Made by a program: the position numbers and the translations under genes. From Planctomyces sp. SH-PL62 (GTDB lineage: Bacteria > Planctomycetota > Planctomycetia > Planctomycetales > Planctomycetaceae): 46,002 nucleotides of DNA. Location: assembly GCA_945905295.1 (NCBI GenBank), contig CAMDPX010000028.1, forward strand, positions 1 through 46,002. Reading direction: 5' to 3'. This document shows positions 8,678 to 17,656 of the stretch, piece after piece. Below the pieces are notes generated by a model. The model did no database searches. It was not told the origin of the DNA and worked only from the letters and a program-made list of their open reading frames with translations. Position 1 is the first letter of the stretch. Each line of letters starts with the position of its first letter.

Positions 8678-11600
8678 TCAATCGGCCAACTCGTGAATGG
8701 TGTTGTGGATCGTGCCTTGGACCGGTGTGCCTGTGGCCGAGCGGAGCGAGAATTTGATTTCCATACACCACGTCGATCGTAGGTCGGCGACATCGAGTGT
8801 GACGGTCTTGGAGTCAGCCGACAACTTCGCGCCGCGGACTTCCAGAGGCTTCTCGCCGTAGTGCTTCGATCCGTAATCCGCAGTCCGCTTGAGCGACCAC
8901 GTTTTGACTTGCAGATTCTTGACGTCGAGCGATGCCGGATCGAGAGGCTCGGTGAAGGTGAGCTTCAGTCCGGACTTGGTGGCGTGCAGACCGACCGGCA
9001 AGTGCATGGGCTGGCCCGTGGCGCGGAGGCGATACAGGCCGCCGGGATAGGTCGCGTTGCCGGCCCAGGCGAACATGCCGCACAGATAGAGTTGCCCGTC
9101 CGTCGGATGAAAGCGGCCGCGCATCACGCCGGTCGGAAACAGCGGCAACGGCAACTCGATCATGCCTCCTTGCATCGTGCCGCGCACGTTTTCGTGTGGC
9201 ACGAGAAACACTTTGCCGTAACCGTAAGACAGATTCAGCAGCGATCCCTTGAGCGGTCCCCAGCGATCGCTGTCGACCCACAACAGCTCGGCGGGCGAGC
9301 GGTCGAAGGCGTTGGTGATCCAGCACAGCGGCGGGACCATCGCGGAATCCGACGAGTCGCTCACGTCGTGATAGCCCAGCATGTTGCCATAAAACTTGGG
9401 TTTGCCGGACGGGTCCACCGTGACCCAGTTGATGCGATTCTTCGGATTCCAAAAGCCTTCCTGATCGGTGACGACAAACGAGCCATCGGGATTGAGGCAG
9501 ACTCCGTTCGCCGCACGAAAACCATTCGCCAGGATGTCGGTGCGCGAACCGTCTTTGCTCACGCGCAACAGCGTCCCGTGATGCGGCACGACGGCCGCCT
9601 TTCCGTGGCAGCCCGACTTGGCATAGTAAAAATTGCCGGCCGCATCGGTTTGCAGTCCCATCGCGAATTCGTGGAAGTGCTCGGTGACCTGATGGTCGTT
9701 ATTGAGGCACTGGTAGAAGTCGATCTCGCCGTCGCCGTTGAGGTCATGCAGAACGGTGAGTTGATCGCGACACGTCACATGAATCTTGCCATCGACGATC
9801 TTGAGCCCCAGCGGCTGGAACATTCCCGAGGCGATCCGCTGCCATTGGAGTGGGGGGGGGAGGGGAGGAGTGGAGGCGGGGAGGAGGGAAACACTTGAGC
9901 CTTTACTCCTCCCCTCCTCTCCTCCTCCCCTCCCCCCCTCGACAATCCACACATCGCCGTCCCACGAGCAGACGGCGATGCGGCCATCGGGAAAGAAATC
10001 GAGCCCGGTGAATCGAGTCTGAGCGAGCCACGGATTCGATTCGGGAGCCGTCAGCACATCGGCCGCAAACGGCCCGTTGTCGGCACCCAGCACCGCATGA
10101 GTTTCCAACTTTTGCGGCCAGCGCGGCGGGCCGCCGTTGGTCAGCGCGGTCAGATCGCGATCGGCGTCCGAAATCGGCTGATCGGCAAGATCGTCGATCC
10201 GTGCGAGAGAGTTGTCAGTCTTCGTGAGCGGCACGGCGCTAGCCGCCGGTGTTTGCCGAGGACCGGCGGCTAGCGCCTTGCCGCTCACTGAATCGGACGG
10301 CTGCCAGATGGTGAATCGCAGCGGTTCCTTGCCAGCGGGGATTCGCAGTCTCAATCGTCCGTCAGCAGCCGTCCATTCGGCAGCGATGTTGCGCGGTGCG
10401 AATCCGGCAACAAGCGGACCAGAAGGCGAACTGACGGGAACCATGCCGCGCCGGACTTCGGCATCGTGTCGATGATTCGTCGCGTCGGCGATCTTCGTTC
10501 CTGACGCTTCGCCGAGCAGCCATTGCGCGACGAGCGATTTGTCGTCGGTCGTCGGCTTCGCGAAATCATCCAGCCCCTCGGTCAGACGCCGCTGATAGAA
10601 ACGGACCTGCGAGATGTCTCCTTGGAAGAACGTCGCCGGGCGCGGGAAATCGGGAGTCGTGAATCCAATCCGCACGACGCTCTTGGGCAATGCAGCCTTC
10701 GCAGCCAGCGCGCCCTCGCCATCCAGCTTGCCATCGACGTACAGCCGCACGCGATGCTCGGACCGCTGCCAGGTCAGCGCGACGTGATGCCAGCGGTCGT
10801 CGTTGATCTTCGACTTCGCCGAGACCGCACCGACCCAGCCGATATCGAAGGCGAGCCGTCCATCGCGAAGGAAAAACGTCTGCCCGTCGGGAGTCCACTT
10901 CGGCCCGGATTGGCTCAACGACCAAATCGTTCCGTCCGCTTTCGTCTTGATGCGGGCGACGATCGTGAAGTCCCGCGCCGTGAGGTCAAATGCCTCCCCT
11001 TTGGGGATCTCCAAATAGGTGTTCCCATCGAAGGTCAGTCGTTGGTCGCGAGGGGAGGTCGCTTCGGAACTCGGCGGAGCGAACTGCACGACCGATTTGT
11101 CCGAGCGGCTGATGATTGTCGGTCGCGCGTCGTGCGCCGGATGCTCGGCCACTTGCAGCAGCAGGTCGCGATCGCGCGGCCCGATGTTGAACGTTCGCAG
11201 AAACAGCGGTGCTTGGTCAGAGCCCGTAGCCACGCTCGCCGTAGCCACGCTCGCCAGAGCGTGGGACGTCGCGGAAGAACCCACGCTCTGGCGAGCGTGG
11301 CTACGATCCGCGACCACCGCCTCGCGCGTCAGCAGCCGCGGCGACTCCAGCACCTCGGTCGTGCCGATCGAGTACGAGAAGACCACCTGCTGACCGTGGT
11401 GATACAGCCCACGATAGTTGGCCCACTCGCGCGGCAACGGGCCGTAGCGTTTGCCGTCGCGGCCTTTCACACGCAGGTCATCGAGAAACTCACCGCTGGC
11501 CGGATTCGCCCAGCCTGGCCCGGTCGAGTTGGCGAATGCCGTCTGCCCGACGATTCGCGGATGCACGCCGTGCGCGCCGTTGAATTGAATCCCCTGCCAG

Positions 11601-12919
11601 TCGATGAAATTCGTATCAGCGTTACGGAGCGACGTTGCTACGTTCCACGCGGCCGCCGCGCGAAGCGTGTCGGTGTCGAAGATCATCCAATGCCGGCCGC
11701 GTGAGACGCCCCCCGCACCGGGATCGAGCCGCACCGCGACTCCCTTGTACGCGAGGTTGTGCTCCAGGCCCGGCACTTCAAACGTGTGAGCCAGACTCGG
11801 CCCGTAATCCATCGCCGACCAAGGGACGATCTTGCTCGGTTCCGGGCCGCGCGTGTCCCCCTTCGGCAGCCGCGACAACAACGCCCGATCGACCGCCACG
11901 AACTGCGTCGGGTTGTGCGGCTTGAGGTACGTCTCGCGGACGTAATGAACGACGTCGTATTTCTGCGACGGAACCATCCAGGTCTGCGGAGCCATCAGCC
12001 CGAAGCCGTGCGTCAGCGTGCGGTACATCGACAGCGGATCGCTGCCGTTCTTGAATTTCCCCTCCGCGAAACGGAGCGATGTTGGCAGCGATCCCGGCTT
12101 GTCCTTCGTCCCGTGACAGTTGGCACAGACTCGCTGATAAATCGCCTCGCCCCGTTGGAGCGAATCGTCATTCCAATCGCCGATGAGCGCGGCGTGATCC
12201 AAATGCTGTTCGTACTCGGGAACGGTAAACGTCAGCAGTGAGGCGGCAGGCTGAAGCTGCATGGCTTTGGCCGCGCCGCCGTCGCGGATTTCGATCAAGT
12301 ACCGGATCAAATCGAGAAACTGCTGGCGGCTATTCAACTGGTTGACCTGCCCCGCCGGCATGATCGACGTCGCGTTGACTTTGATTTCCTCAAGATCGGT
12401 CGCGGCGATCGTCGTCGGCTCGCCACCGCGCGAAAGATCACGCACGACAACCTTGTCCTTCGTCCGTTCGACCAGCAGCGCCGCCAGCGATTTCCCATCG
12501 GCCGTGATCACCGTCACCGATTCAAACCCTTTGCGGATCACTTTCGACGGCAGCAAAACCGCTTCGACCAGCGACTCATCCGAGACTTCTTTGCCGAGCG
12601 TCGTCAGGTCCGGCCCCAGCGAATTCAGCGGAGCCTTCCCCACCGCATGGCACTTTGAGCAAGCCATGTGCTGCTGAAAGAAAAGGACTGCCCCGCGAAT
12701 CGCGTCCCCCTCGGTCTTCGCGAGCGCCGCCAACTCTGCCGCCGGGACTCGCCGCAGATCCTCATCGAGCGTCTGTGCCCCGCTCGTCGAAACCAGCACG
12801 ACGAACACGAGTAGAAGTGGTTTTAGGACCGTAGCCACGTTCGCCAGAACGTGGGAAACGTGGGAAACGTGGCGGAACCCCCACGTTCTGGCGAACGTGG
12901 CGACGTTGAGGCGATTCAT
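8678..12919 (-). CDS. PVC-type haem-binding protein: two cytochrome c domains, LamG, beta-propeller
   Basis: A 1413-aa exported protein. Haem motifs CSKCH (87-91) and CANCH (about 265) define two cytochrome c domains. A region resembling planctomycete DUF6797 follows, then a LamG/concanavalin-like domain (about 633-786, LYVDGKLDGEGAL) and a PVC-type propeller (about 970-1340, LDFFPDGRIAVCSWDGDVWI). The hydrophobic signal core (LKPLLLVFVVLV) begins only at residue 32; residues 5-30 are encoded by an inverted-repeat element, so the true start could be GTG at 12838. Three further hairpin repeats are translated as linkers at about 539-564, 878-898 and 994-1024. Likely a periplasmic redox protein acting on glycans; the substrate is unknown. 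Confidence 0.82.
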   Translation of the reverse strand: MNRLNVATFARTWGFRHVSHVSHVLANVATVLKPLLLVFVVLVSTSGAQTLDEDLRRVPAAELAALAKTEGDAIRGAVLFFQQHMACSKCHAVGKAPLNSLGPDLTTLGKEVSDESLVEAVLLPSKVIRKGFESVTVITADGKSLAALLVERTKDKVVVRDLSRGGEPTTIAATDLEEIKVNATSIMPAGQVNQLNSRQQFLDLIRYLIEIRDGGAAKAMQLQPAASLLTFTVPEYEQHLDHAALIGDWNDDSLQRGEAIYQRVCANCHGTKDKPGSLPTSLRFAEGKFKNGSDPLSMYRTLTHGFGLMAPQTWMVPSQKYDVVHYVRETYLKPHNPTQFVAVDRALLSRLPKGDTRGPEPSKIVPWSAMDYGPSLAHTFEVPGLEHNLAYKGVAVRLDPGAGGVSRGRHWMIFDTDTLRAAAAWNVATSLRNADTNFIDWQGIQFNGAHGVHPRIVGQTAFANSTGPGWANPASGEFLDDLRVKGRDGKRYGPLPREWANYRGLYHHGQQVVFSYSIGTTEVLESPRLLTREAVVADRSHARQSVGSSATSHALASVATASVATGSDQAPLFLRTFNIGPRDRDLLLQVAEHPAHDARPTIISRSDKSVVQFAPPSSEATSPRDQRLTFDGNTYLEIPKGEAFDLTARDFTIVARIKTKADGTIWSLSQSGPKWTPDGQTFFLRDGRLAFDIGWVGAVSAKSKINDDRWHHVALTWQRSEHRVRLYVDGKLDGEGALAAKAALPKSVVRIGFTTPDFPRPATFFQGDISQVRFYQRRLTEGLDDFAKPTTDDKSLVAQWLLGEASGTKIADATNHRHDAEVRRGMVPVSSPSGPLVAGFAPRNIAAEWTAADGRLRLRIPAGKEPLRFTIWQPSDSVSGKALAAGPRQTPAASAVPLTKTDNSLARIDDLADQPISDADRDLTALTNGGPPRWPQKLETHAVLGADNGPFAADVLTAPESNPWLAQTRFTGLDFFPDGRIAVCSWDGDVWIVEGGRGGGEEGRSKGSSVSLLPASTPPLPPPLQWQRIASGMFQPLGLKIVDGKIHVTCRDQLTVLHDLNGDGEIDFYQCLNNDHQVTEHFHEFAMGLQTDAAGNFYYAKSGCHGKAAVVPHHGTLLRVSKDGSRTDILANGFRAANGVCLNPDGSFVVTDQEGFWNPKNRINWVTVDPSGKPKFYGNMLGYHDVSDSSDSAMVPPLCWITNAFDRSPAELLWVDSDRWGPLKGSLLNLSYGYGKVFLVPHENVRGTMQGGMIELPLPLFPTGVMRGRFHPTDGQLYLCGMFAWAGNATYPGGLYRLRATGQPMHLPVGLHATKSGLKLTFTEPLDPASLDVKNLQVKTWSLKRTADYGSKHYGEKPLEVRGAKLSADSKTVTLDVADLRSTWCMEIKFSLRSATGTPVQGTIHNTIHELAD
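9846..9939. repeat. G-rich/C-rich inverted repeat inside CDS
   Basis: A purine tract (runs of up to ten G with AGG and GAGG units, 9846-9889) faces a pyrimidine tract (9906-9939) that is nearly its reverse complement. It is translated in frame as a Gly/Glu-rich then Pro-rich linker ahead of the propeller. Strong hairpin or G-quadruplex potential. Confidence 0.7.
10224..10288. repeat. REPIN-like doublet, GCTAGC family, in CDS
   Basis: Inverted arms of 27 nt at 10224-10250 and 10262-10288 match at 26 positions. Each arm contains GGCGCTAGCCGCC, which folds on itself. It is read in frame as a short Ala/Pro-rich linker. A lone arm of the same family is at 37881-37905. Confidence 0.8.
11226..11304. 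repeat. REPIN-like doublet with GTAG head, in CDS
   Basis: Perfect 25-bp inverted arms at 11241-11265 and 11280-11304. Each arm is GTAG followed by stem CCACGCTC / GAGCGTGG with loop GCCA. The first 15 nt of the left arm are also repeated in tandem at 11226-11240. It is translated in frame as a linker containing VADRSHARQSV and ALASVATASVA. Confidence 0.85.
12831..12902. repeat. REPIN-like doublet at gene 5' end
   Basis: Same family as the element at 11226, but the stem is CCACGTTC / GAACGTGG: both sides of one base pair have changed together. The left arm with GTAG is 12831-12855; the right arm, about 12878-12902, has GTCG in place of GTAG. It encodes residues 5-30 ahead of the hydrophobic signal core, which makes the annotated start doubtful. 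Confidence 0.8.
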
Positions 12920-12980
12920 GGACGCGAGTTCCTATTTCACGATGGGTGCGATTCGGAGATCGCGTTGTGGGAGATCATGA

Positions 12981-13881
12981 TCAAATCACTTCGACCACCG
13001 GTTTGCCGAGCACGTTCATTTTCGGTTCGATACCCAGCCCCGGCGAAGTGCTGGCGGCCATGAAGCCCTGCTCGCGTTGCGGTGCGCCCTCCGCCGTGCT
13101 GACGGTGACGTAGCTGTTGAAGTCGGTGCTCGTGAAACGGAACTCTTCCGGCGTGCTGTGAGCCAGATGCGCAATCGCGACCGTCGTGATGTCGCCCCCC
13201 CCAACTGTCTTCTAGAGTCATGGCGATCCCCATGCTCACACAGAGATCGCGAACCTGTTTGGTTTTCGTCAGGCCGCCGAGCTTGCTGATCTTCAGGTTG
13301 GCGTCAGCCACGAGCCGATCGGTTGGCAGCAGCATTGCGCGGACGGCTCGGATGCGTTCGATGTCCGTGTCCGGATCGCCGCCGACCTTGAGCTGAAATC
13401 GCGTGTATCCGGCGGCTCGATAACCGGCGACCTTCCGCGCCATCACGTCGGGCGACTCTTGCGAGATGGCTCGGTACAGCCGCACGCTTTCGCCGAAGCG
13501 ACCACCCATCAGCACGCAGACCGGCAAGCCCGTCGCCTGACCCAGGATGTCCCAGCACGCGATGTCGATCCCCGACTTCACATACGGATGCCCCTTGAGC
13601 GCCGCGTCCATCCGCTGATTCAACTTCGCCAACTCGCGAGGATCGCAGCCGATGAGATGCGGTGCGAGTTCGCGCAACCCCGCGCGCACCCCCTCGGCAT
13701 AAGCCGGCAGATAGAACGGCCCCAGCGGACAGACCTCGCCGTAGCCGGTGATTCCGGCGTCGGTCTCGACACCGACGATCGTGCTGTCGAACACCGAAAC
13801 CGACTTGCCGCCGGACCACTTGTAGCTCCCCTCGTGCAACGGCAGTTCCACGCGATGAGCAAAGATGCGAGTGATTTTCAT
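12981..13881 (-). pseudogene. Mandelate racemase/muconate lactonising enzyme family gene, degraded
   Basis: N-terminal and barrel sequence are clearly enolase superfamily ([44 protein letters not shown]), resembling hydroxyproline-type dehydratases or epimerases. There are two defects. First, VADAN is joined directly to [10 protein letters not shown], so about 70 residues carrying the second and third metal ligands are missing; an Asn codon at each edge suggests deletion by microhomology. Second, the run of eight C at 13195-13202 puts the rest out of frame; with seven, translation continues [18 protein letters not shown] to a stop at 12981. Read without correction, the frame ends at 12937 with unrelated residues. 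The frameshift could be a sequencing error, but the internal deletion alone should abolish activity. Confidence 0.8.
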
Positions 13882-14073
13882 GGGCGGATTCTCTCAGGTT
13901 GCGAGCGAGATGGTGCTAATCATCAGCCGCCGGGGTTCGCCCAATGGTACTGACTTTCGGGAGCGCGAATGATGAACTCATAACCGATGAGCGGAGTCAT
14001 GATAACTCGTGCCCTCCGTCCCGCCGCGCGAGACCGATCAATCCACATTATTCATGAACGGCAATTATCACGA

Positions 14074-17000
14074 CTAAGGGTTTGCTGGACCTTTTTTTGT
14101 GGGCGACCCCAGGGGAGGAATCAAGACTGACGGGTCGTCGAGCAAGCGACGTCGCAGCTTCTCATGTCCATCCTCCGTGGAGACGACGTAGACGTTGTAG
14201 GGCCGCAGCCACTTCAGGATGTGCCGCTCATCGGCTTGGTCGAAGAGGATCGGGATAAACTTGTCGTTGAGCATTCCGGCATCGTAGAGGTCGTTGAGAA
14301 TCAGCACGCTTTCAAAACGAACGCCGGACTTCCGCGGCTCGCGAGCCCGCGTGGCGTAGCGCTCGGTGAAGAGAATCAGGACGAAGTCGGCCGCTTCCAC
14401 TTCGGCGTCCATCCACAGCGGCCAGCCTTGCGAGGGGTTGGTGACGTACTGGTCGATGCGGCAATCTACCCCGTCGCCACGAAGCCGCTCAGCCAGTTTG
14501 CGAACCTGAGCGGCGTGCGCATCGGAGTCATGGCTGTAACTGATGAGAACTCGAGGCAGCGTTCTGTCGCCATCATCGACGGGATCAGCAACTGGCTTGG
14601 CCGCTTTTGCCCAGTCGGGAAGGTGTTCCAGTTTCAGGCCGTCCAAGAGCTCCAGCACGCTCACGTCTTCATAGCTCTTGCGGCATTCGATGGTCAGCTT
14701 GTGCTTCCCCTTGCGTTCGACCAATTCCTTCTGGCGGAACATGTCCGGGTCGGTCGTCGCGCGGCACTTCGGACAAATGCACGGCACCCATTTTTCGACT
14801 TTGCCTTTCAAGCCTTTGAAGGTGTCGTTCAAGGCTTCCAGTTCGGTGGCCAGCACGCTCAGCAGCGCTTTGTTCTCCGGGCCGCGAGCGCGGATTTCGA
14901 TTTCGTTTCCTTTCGTGGTTTCTTCGACCAGCACGGCGGTCCCGTCGTGTTCGAAGAAGGCCCCGTGAGCCCACGACAAATCCAATTGTTTGGCGAAGCG
15001 ATGCTGACGCACCATCAAGCGGCTCACCAAGCCGCGTGGCAGGAACGTGTAGCGAAAGCTGACGACGAGGTCCGACGGCGCGGCCCACTTGTCCAACTCC
15101 TGCGGCTTCGACGGCGACAACAACTGCGGAGCCAGCCACCGGCATTCCCCGTAGGCGACGTCGCTCCCGCGACTCGCATTCCCAACGACCGACTTAAATT
15201 CCCCCGCACCACCCAGCGGATAACACAGCTCAAACTTCACCATCAGTCCCAACAGCTCGGCGTGCATGTCGGCGTATTGCGAATCGAGCCAGATGCGTTC
15301 GCAATCCGCCTGAGAGAACCGGCCGCGCTGCTGTTTGACGAGTTCGTCATCCAGGATGCGGAACACCGCTTCGGTCGCCCATTGGTTTTGCAGGATCACG
15401 GTCTTGCGGAGCAGCGGGTCGTCTTGAAAGTGCAGGAACACTCCCAAGTCATGCAGATAGCGGCTGAGGTGCAGCGCCTTGGTCCGATCGAATTCCAGAT
15501 GCCGGCTGTAAATCTGGAAGTACTCCTCTTGGGTGATGAAGGGCTTCTGCTGAGCGACCTCTTCGACCGCCTGGCGGATGGGAATCCATTTGGCCGGGAC
15601 TTCGTCGCCGACATGGGGGAGTTGTTGCACGAAGTACTCGATCGCCTGGCGGATCTTGGTCGCCGAGTCTGGGTCATCGAGATTGCCGGCAAACTTCTGC
15701 TGAAAATTGGGAAACCGGCCTTTGATCCCCGGCTCGTCGATCGACTTGCTGCGTCCTCCCTTTTCGTTTTGGAAGATCAGCAGCGGACTGGAATCGCTGA
15801 GCGTTTCCACCACTTCCAGCCAGAATTTGAAGGCTTCATCGTGGATCGACTTGTCGTCCTTGCGCGTGTCGTCCACGAGGATGTAGAGCGAACTCTTGGT
15901 GAGAAAGAACTGATGCGTGGCGTGATAGATCTGCTGCCCGCCGAAGTCCCAGACATTGAGCCGAAACGGTTTCCCGTTGTCCGCCGTGAAGTCCTGACGA
16001 TGAATGTCGATGCCGCGCGTGGTCTGGTCTTCGGTCGGCAACGGCTGATCCGTTTGATAAAGCCGCCGCAACAGACTCGTCTTCCCCGCTCCCCCTCCCC
16101 CCAGGATCAGCACCTTGGCTTCGTAGAGCCGATCGACTCCTTGGGTTTCGATCTCACGGAAATAGTTGCGAACCGCTTCCGGCCCCTGATTGGCAATCTC
16201 CACCGTCGGCCGCACGAGCGGGCACTCTTCGACGAACAGGCCGTTGCCACCTGCGTATCGGTCCCAGCGAACCGGCCAACCCGACAGCACCTGCTTCGCA
16301 AACGGCGATAGGTCTGACACCGATGTCTCTGAGGCATTCAAATGCGAAATCGCGGGGAGTTGCGCCAAGGGGCTGATGTCGCTGACCAGATCGTTCTCTG
16401 CGACCGACAACTTCGTCAACGCGTGCAGATTTTGGCCAATGGCGTCGATCGTTCCCTGGCCAATGGAATTGTTGTTAAGCCAAAGGCTCTTGAGATGCCG
16501 GAGATTCGTCGCAATGGCTCGCGCACCCGCGTCTCCGATGTTGTTCCGGCTAACATAGAGCGAGTTGAGTTGTTGGAGATGCTCGGCAATGGCTCGCGCA
16601 CCCGCGTCTCCGATCTTGTTGCCGCAAATACTGAGCGACTTGAGCTGTGGGAGATGCTCGGCAATGGCCCGCACACCCGCGTCTTCAATGTTGTTGTAGT
16701 CAATATTCAGGGAGCTGAGCTGTTGGAGATGCTCGGCAATGGCTCGCGCACCCGCATCTCCGATTTGGTTGAAGCCAATATCCAGCGAGTTGAGCGGTGT
16801 GAGATGCTCGGCAATGGCCCGCGCACCCGCGTCTCCGATGTTGTTGTAGTCAATACTCAGCGAGTTGAGCTGTGTGAGATGTTCGGCAATGGCCTGCGCA
16901 CCCGCGTCTCCAATGTAGTTGTAGTCAATACTCAGCGAGTTGAGCTGTGTGAGATGCTCGGCAATGGCCCGCGCACCCGCGTCTCCAATCTTGTTGCTGC

Positions 17001-17541
17001 GAATACTGAGCGAGTTGAGCTGTGTGAGATGCTCGGCAATGGCTCGCACACCCGCATCTCCGATCTCGTTGCTGCCAATACTGAGCGAGTTGAGATGTTG
17101 GAGATGCTCGGCAATGGCTCGCGCACCCGCATCTCCGATTTTGTTGGAGCCAACATCCAGCGAGTTGAGCTGTGGGAGATGCTCGGCGATAGCCAGCGCA
17201 CCCGCGTCTCCGATCTTGTTGCCGCTAATACTGAGCGAGTTGAGCTGTGGGAGATCCTCGGCAATGGCTCGCGCACCCAACTCGTTCAATTCAAGAGACC
17301 ACAGCAACAAGTGCCTCAACTGAGAAAGTCGAGCCACTCGTTCAGCGACGGAATCCCATTGCTTGTCGAGCTGATAGGAATGCTCGCCAAGCAAATCTTC
17401 TGGCCAATCTGTCGGGTCGTCACTTAGACGGATGCCCGGCCCGATGATGGCGAGTATGGTGACGTTCTCAGTCCGGCACCGATCGAGAATGGCGGCCAAT
17501 TCTTCGGGAGTCACCCGAATCAACTTGCCTGTTGTTTCCAT
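14074..17541 (-). CDS. LRR-Roc-COR-SEFIR protein (bacterial ROCO, NLR-like)
   Basis: A 1155-aa cytoplasmic multidomain protein. ATG at 17541 (METTGKLIRVTPEELA) is chosen because AAGG lies upstream and the longer N-terminus looks non-coding. Order: LRR of 25-residue units (about 60-385); Roc GTPase with P-loop GGGGAGKTSL (about 480), DFGGQ (about 530) and NEKGG in the G4 position (about 590); COR (about 660-900); a Cys cluster CICPKC with a later Cys (about 918-960), probably zinc binding; and a C-terminal SEFIR domain (about 995-1130; VLISYSHDSDAHAAQV, IDQYVTNPSQGWPLWM, ADFVLILFTERY). SEFIR is TIR-related, so a ligand-gated GTPase switch driving a death or signalling effector is plausible, as in bacterial defence proteins. 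That is inference; no defence partner gene is adjacent apart from the nucleotidyltransferase cassette upstream. Confidence 0.88.
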   Translation of the reverse strand: METTGKLIRVTPEELAAILDRCRTENVTILAIIGPGIRLSDDPTDWPEDLLGEHSYQLDKQWDSVAERVARLSQLRHLLLWSLELNELGARAIAEDLPQLNSLSISGNKIGDAGALAIAEHLPQLNSLDVGSNKIGDAGARAIAEHLQHLNSLSIGSNEIGDAGVRAIAEHLTQLNSLSIRSNKIGDAGARAIAEHLTQLNSLSIDYNYIGDAGAQAIAEHLTQLNSLSIDYNNIGDAGARAIAEHLTPLNSLDIGFNQIGDAGARAIAEHLQQLSSLNIDYNNIEDAGVRAIAEHLPQLKSLSICGNKIGDAGARAIAEHLQQLNSLYVSRNNIGDAGARAIATNLRHLKSLWLNNNSIGQGTIDAIGQNLHALTKLSVAENDLVSDISPLAQLPAISHLNASETSVSDLSPFAKQVLSGWPVRWDRYAGGNGLFVEECPLVRPTVEIANQGPEAVRNYFREIETQGVDRLYEAKVLILGGGGAGKTSLLRRLYQTDQPLPTEDQTTRGIDIHRQDFTADNGKPFRLNVWDFGGQQIYHATHQFFLTKSSLYILVDDTRKDDKSIHDEAFKFWLEVVETLSDSSPLLIFQNEKGGRSKSIDEPGIKGRFPNFQQKFAGNLDDPDSATKIRQAIEYFVQQLPHVGDEVPAKWIPIRQAVEEVAQQKPFITQEEYFQIYSRHLEFDRTKALHLSRYLHDLGVFLHFQDDPLLRKTVILQNQWATEAVFRILDDELVKQQRGRFSQADCERIWLDSQYADMHAELLGLMVKFELCYPLGGAGEFKSVVGNASRGSDVAYGECRWLAPQLLSPSKPQELDKWAAPSDLVVSFRYTFLPRGLVSRLMVRQHRFAKQLDLSWAHGAFFEHDGTAVLVEETTKGNEIEIRARGPENKALLSVLATELEALNDTFKGLKGKVEKWVPCICPKCRATTDPDMFRQKELVERKGKHKLTIECRKSYEDVSVLELLDGLKLEHLPDWAKAAKPVADPVDDGDRTLPRVLISYSHDSDAHAAQVRKLAERLRGDGVDCRIDQYVTNPSQGWPLWMDAEVEAADFVLILFTERYATRAREPRKSGVRFESVLILNDLYDAGMLNDKFIPILFDQADERHILKWLRPYNVYVVSTEDGHEKLRRRLLDDPSVLIPPLGSPTKKGPANP
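16510..17275. repeat. 75-bp tandem repeats encoding LRR units
   Basis: About ten near-identical 75-bp units, for example from 16861 to 16936 and from 17161 to 17236. Each encodes IGDAGARAIAEHL followed by xxLNSLSIxxNx. Differences concentrate at residues 20, 22, 23 and 25 of the unit (GN-K, GSNK, RSNK, DYNY, GFNQ, SRNN), the exposed strand face of an LRR. Confidence 0.85.
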
Positions 17542-17582
17542 GATGCGCCTTGTTGATGAAATGCAGAACGGAGCAGTCGCCG

Positions 17583-17653
17583 CTATTCCTCGATCGTCAC
17601 TTCGCAGAACGTCAGCGCGGCGAGGCCGTTCTTTCCGTAGAGCAGGTTGTCGG
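17583..17653 (-). pseudogene. Relic of esterase-gene 3' end
   Basis: 69 nt (17585-17653) match the 3' end of the SGNH esterase gene (18981-19049) at 66 positions, in the same orientation. The relic reads LLYGKNGLAALTFCEVTIEE and stops with TAG. Similarity ends abruptly 3 nt before the inverted repeat at 17657. It is either a duplication made when the cassette between the copies arrived or the remains of a paralogous gene. Confidence 0.75.
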
Positions 17654-17656
17654 AGA

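Noticed and set aside
14164-16311. Open frame of 715 codons on the + strand
   Set aside because: Antisense to the Roc-COR-SEFIR gene with no recognisable domain; the P-loop, DFGGQ and SEFIR motifs all belong to the - strand frame.
16510-17275. Regular 75-bp repeats considered as a CRISPR array
   Set aside because: There are no unique spacers; the whole unit is repeated and translated as LRR in one continuous frame, and no cas genes occur.
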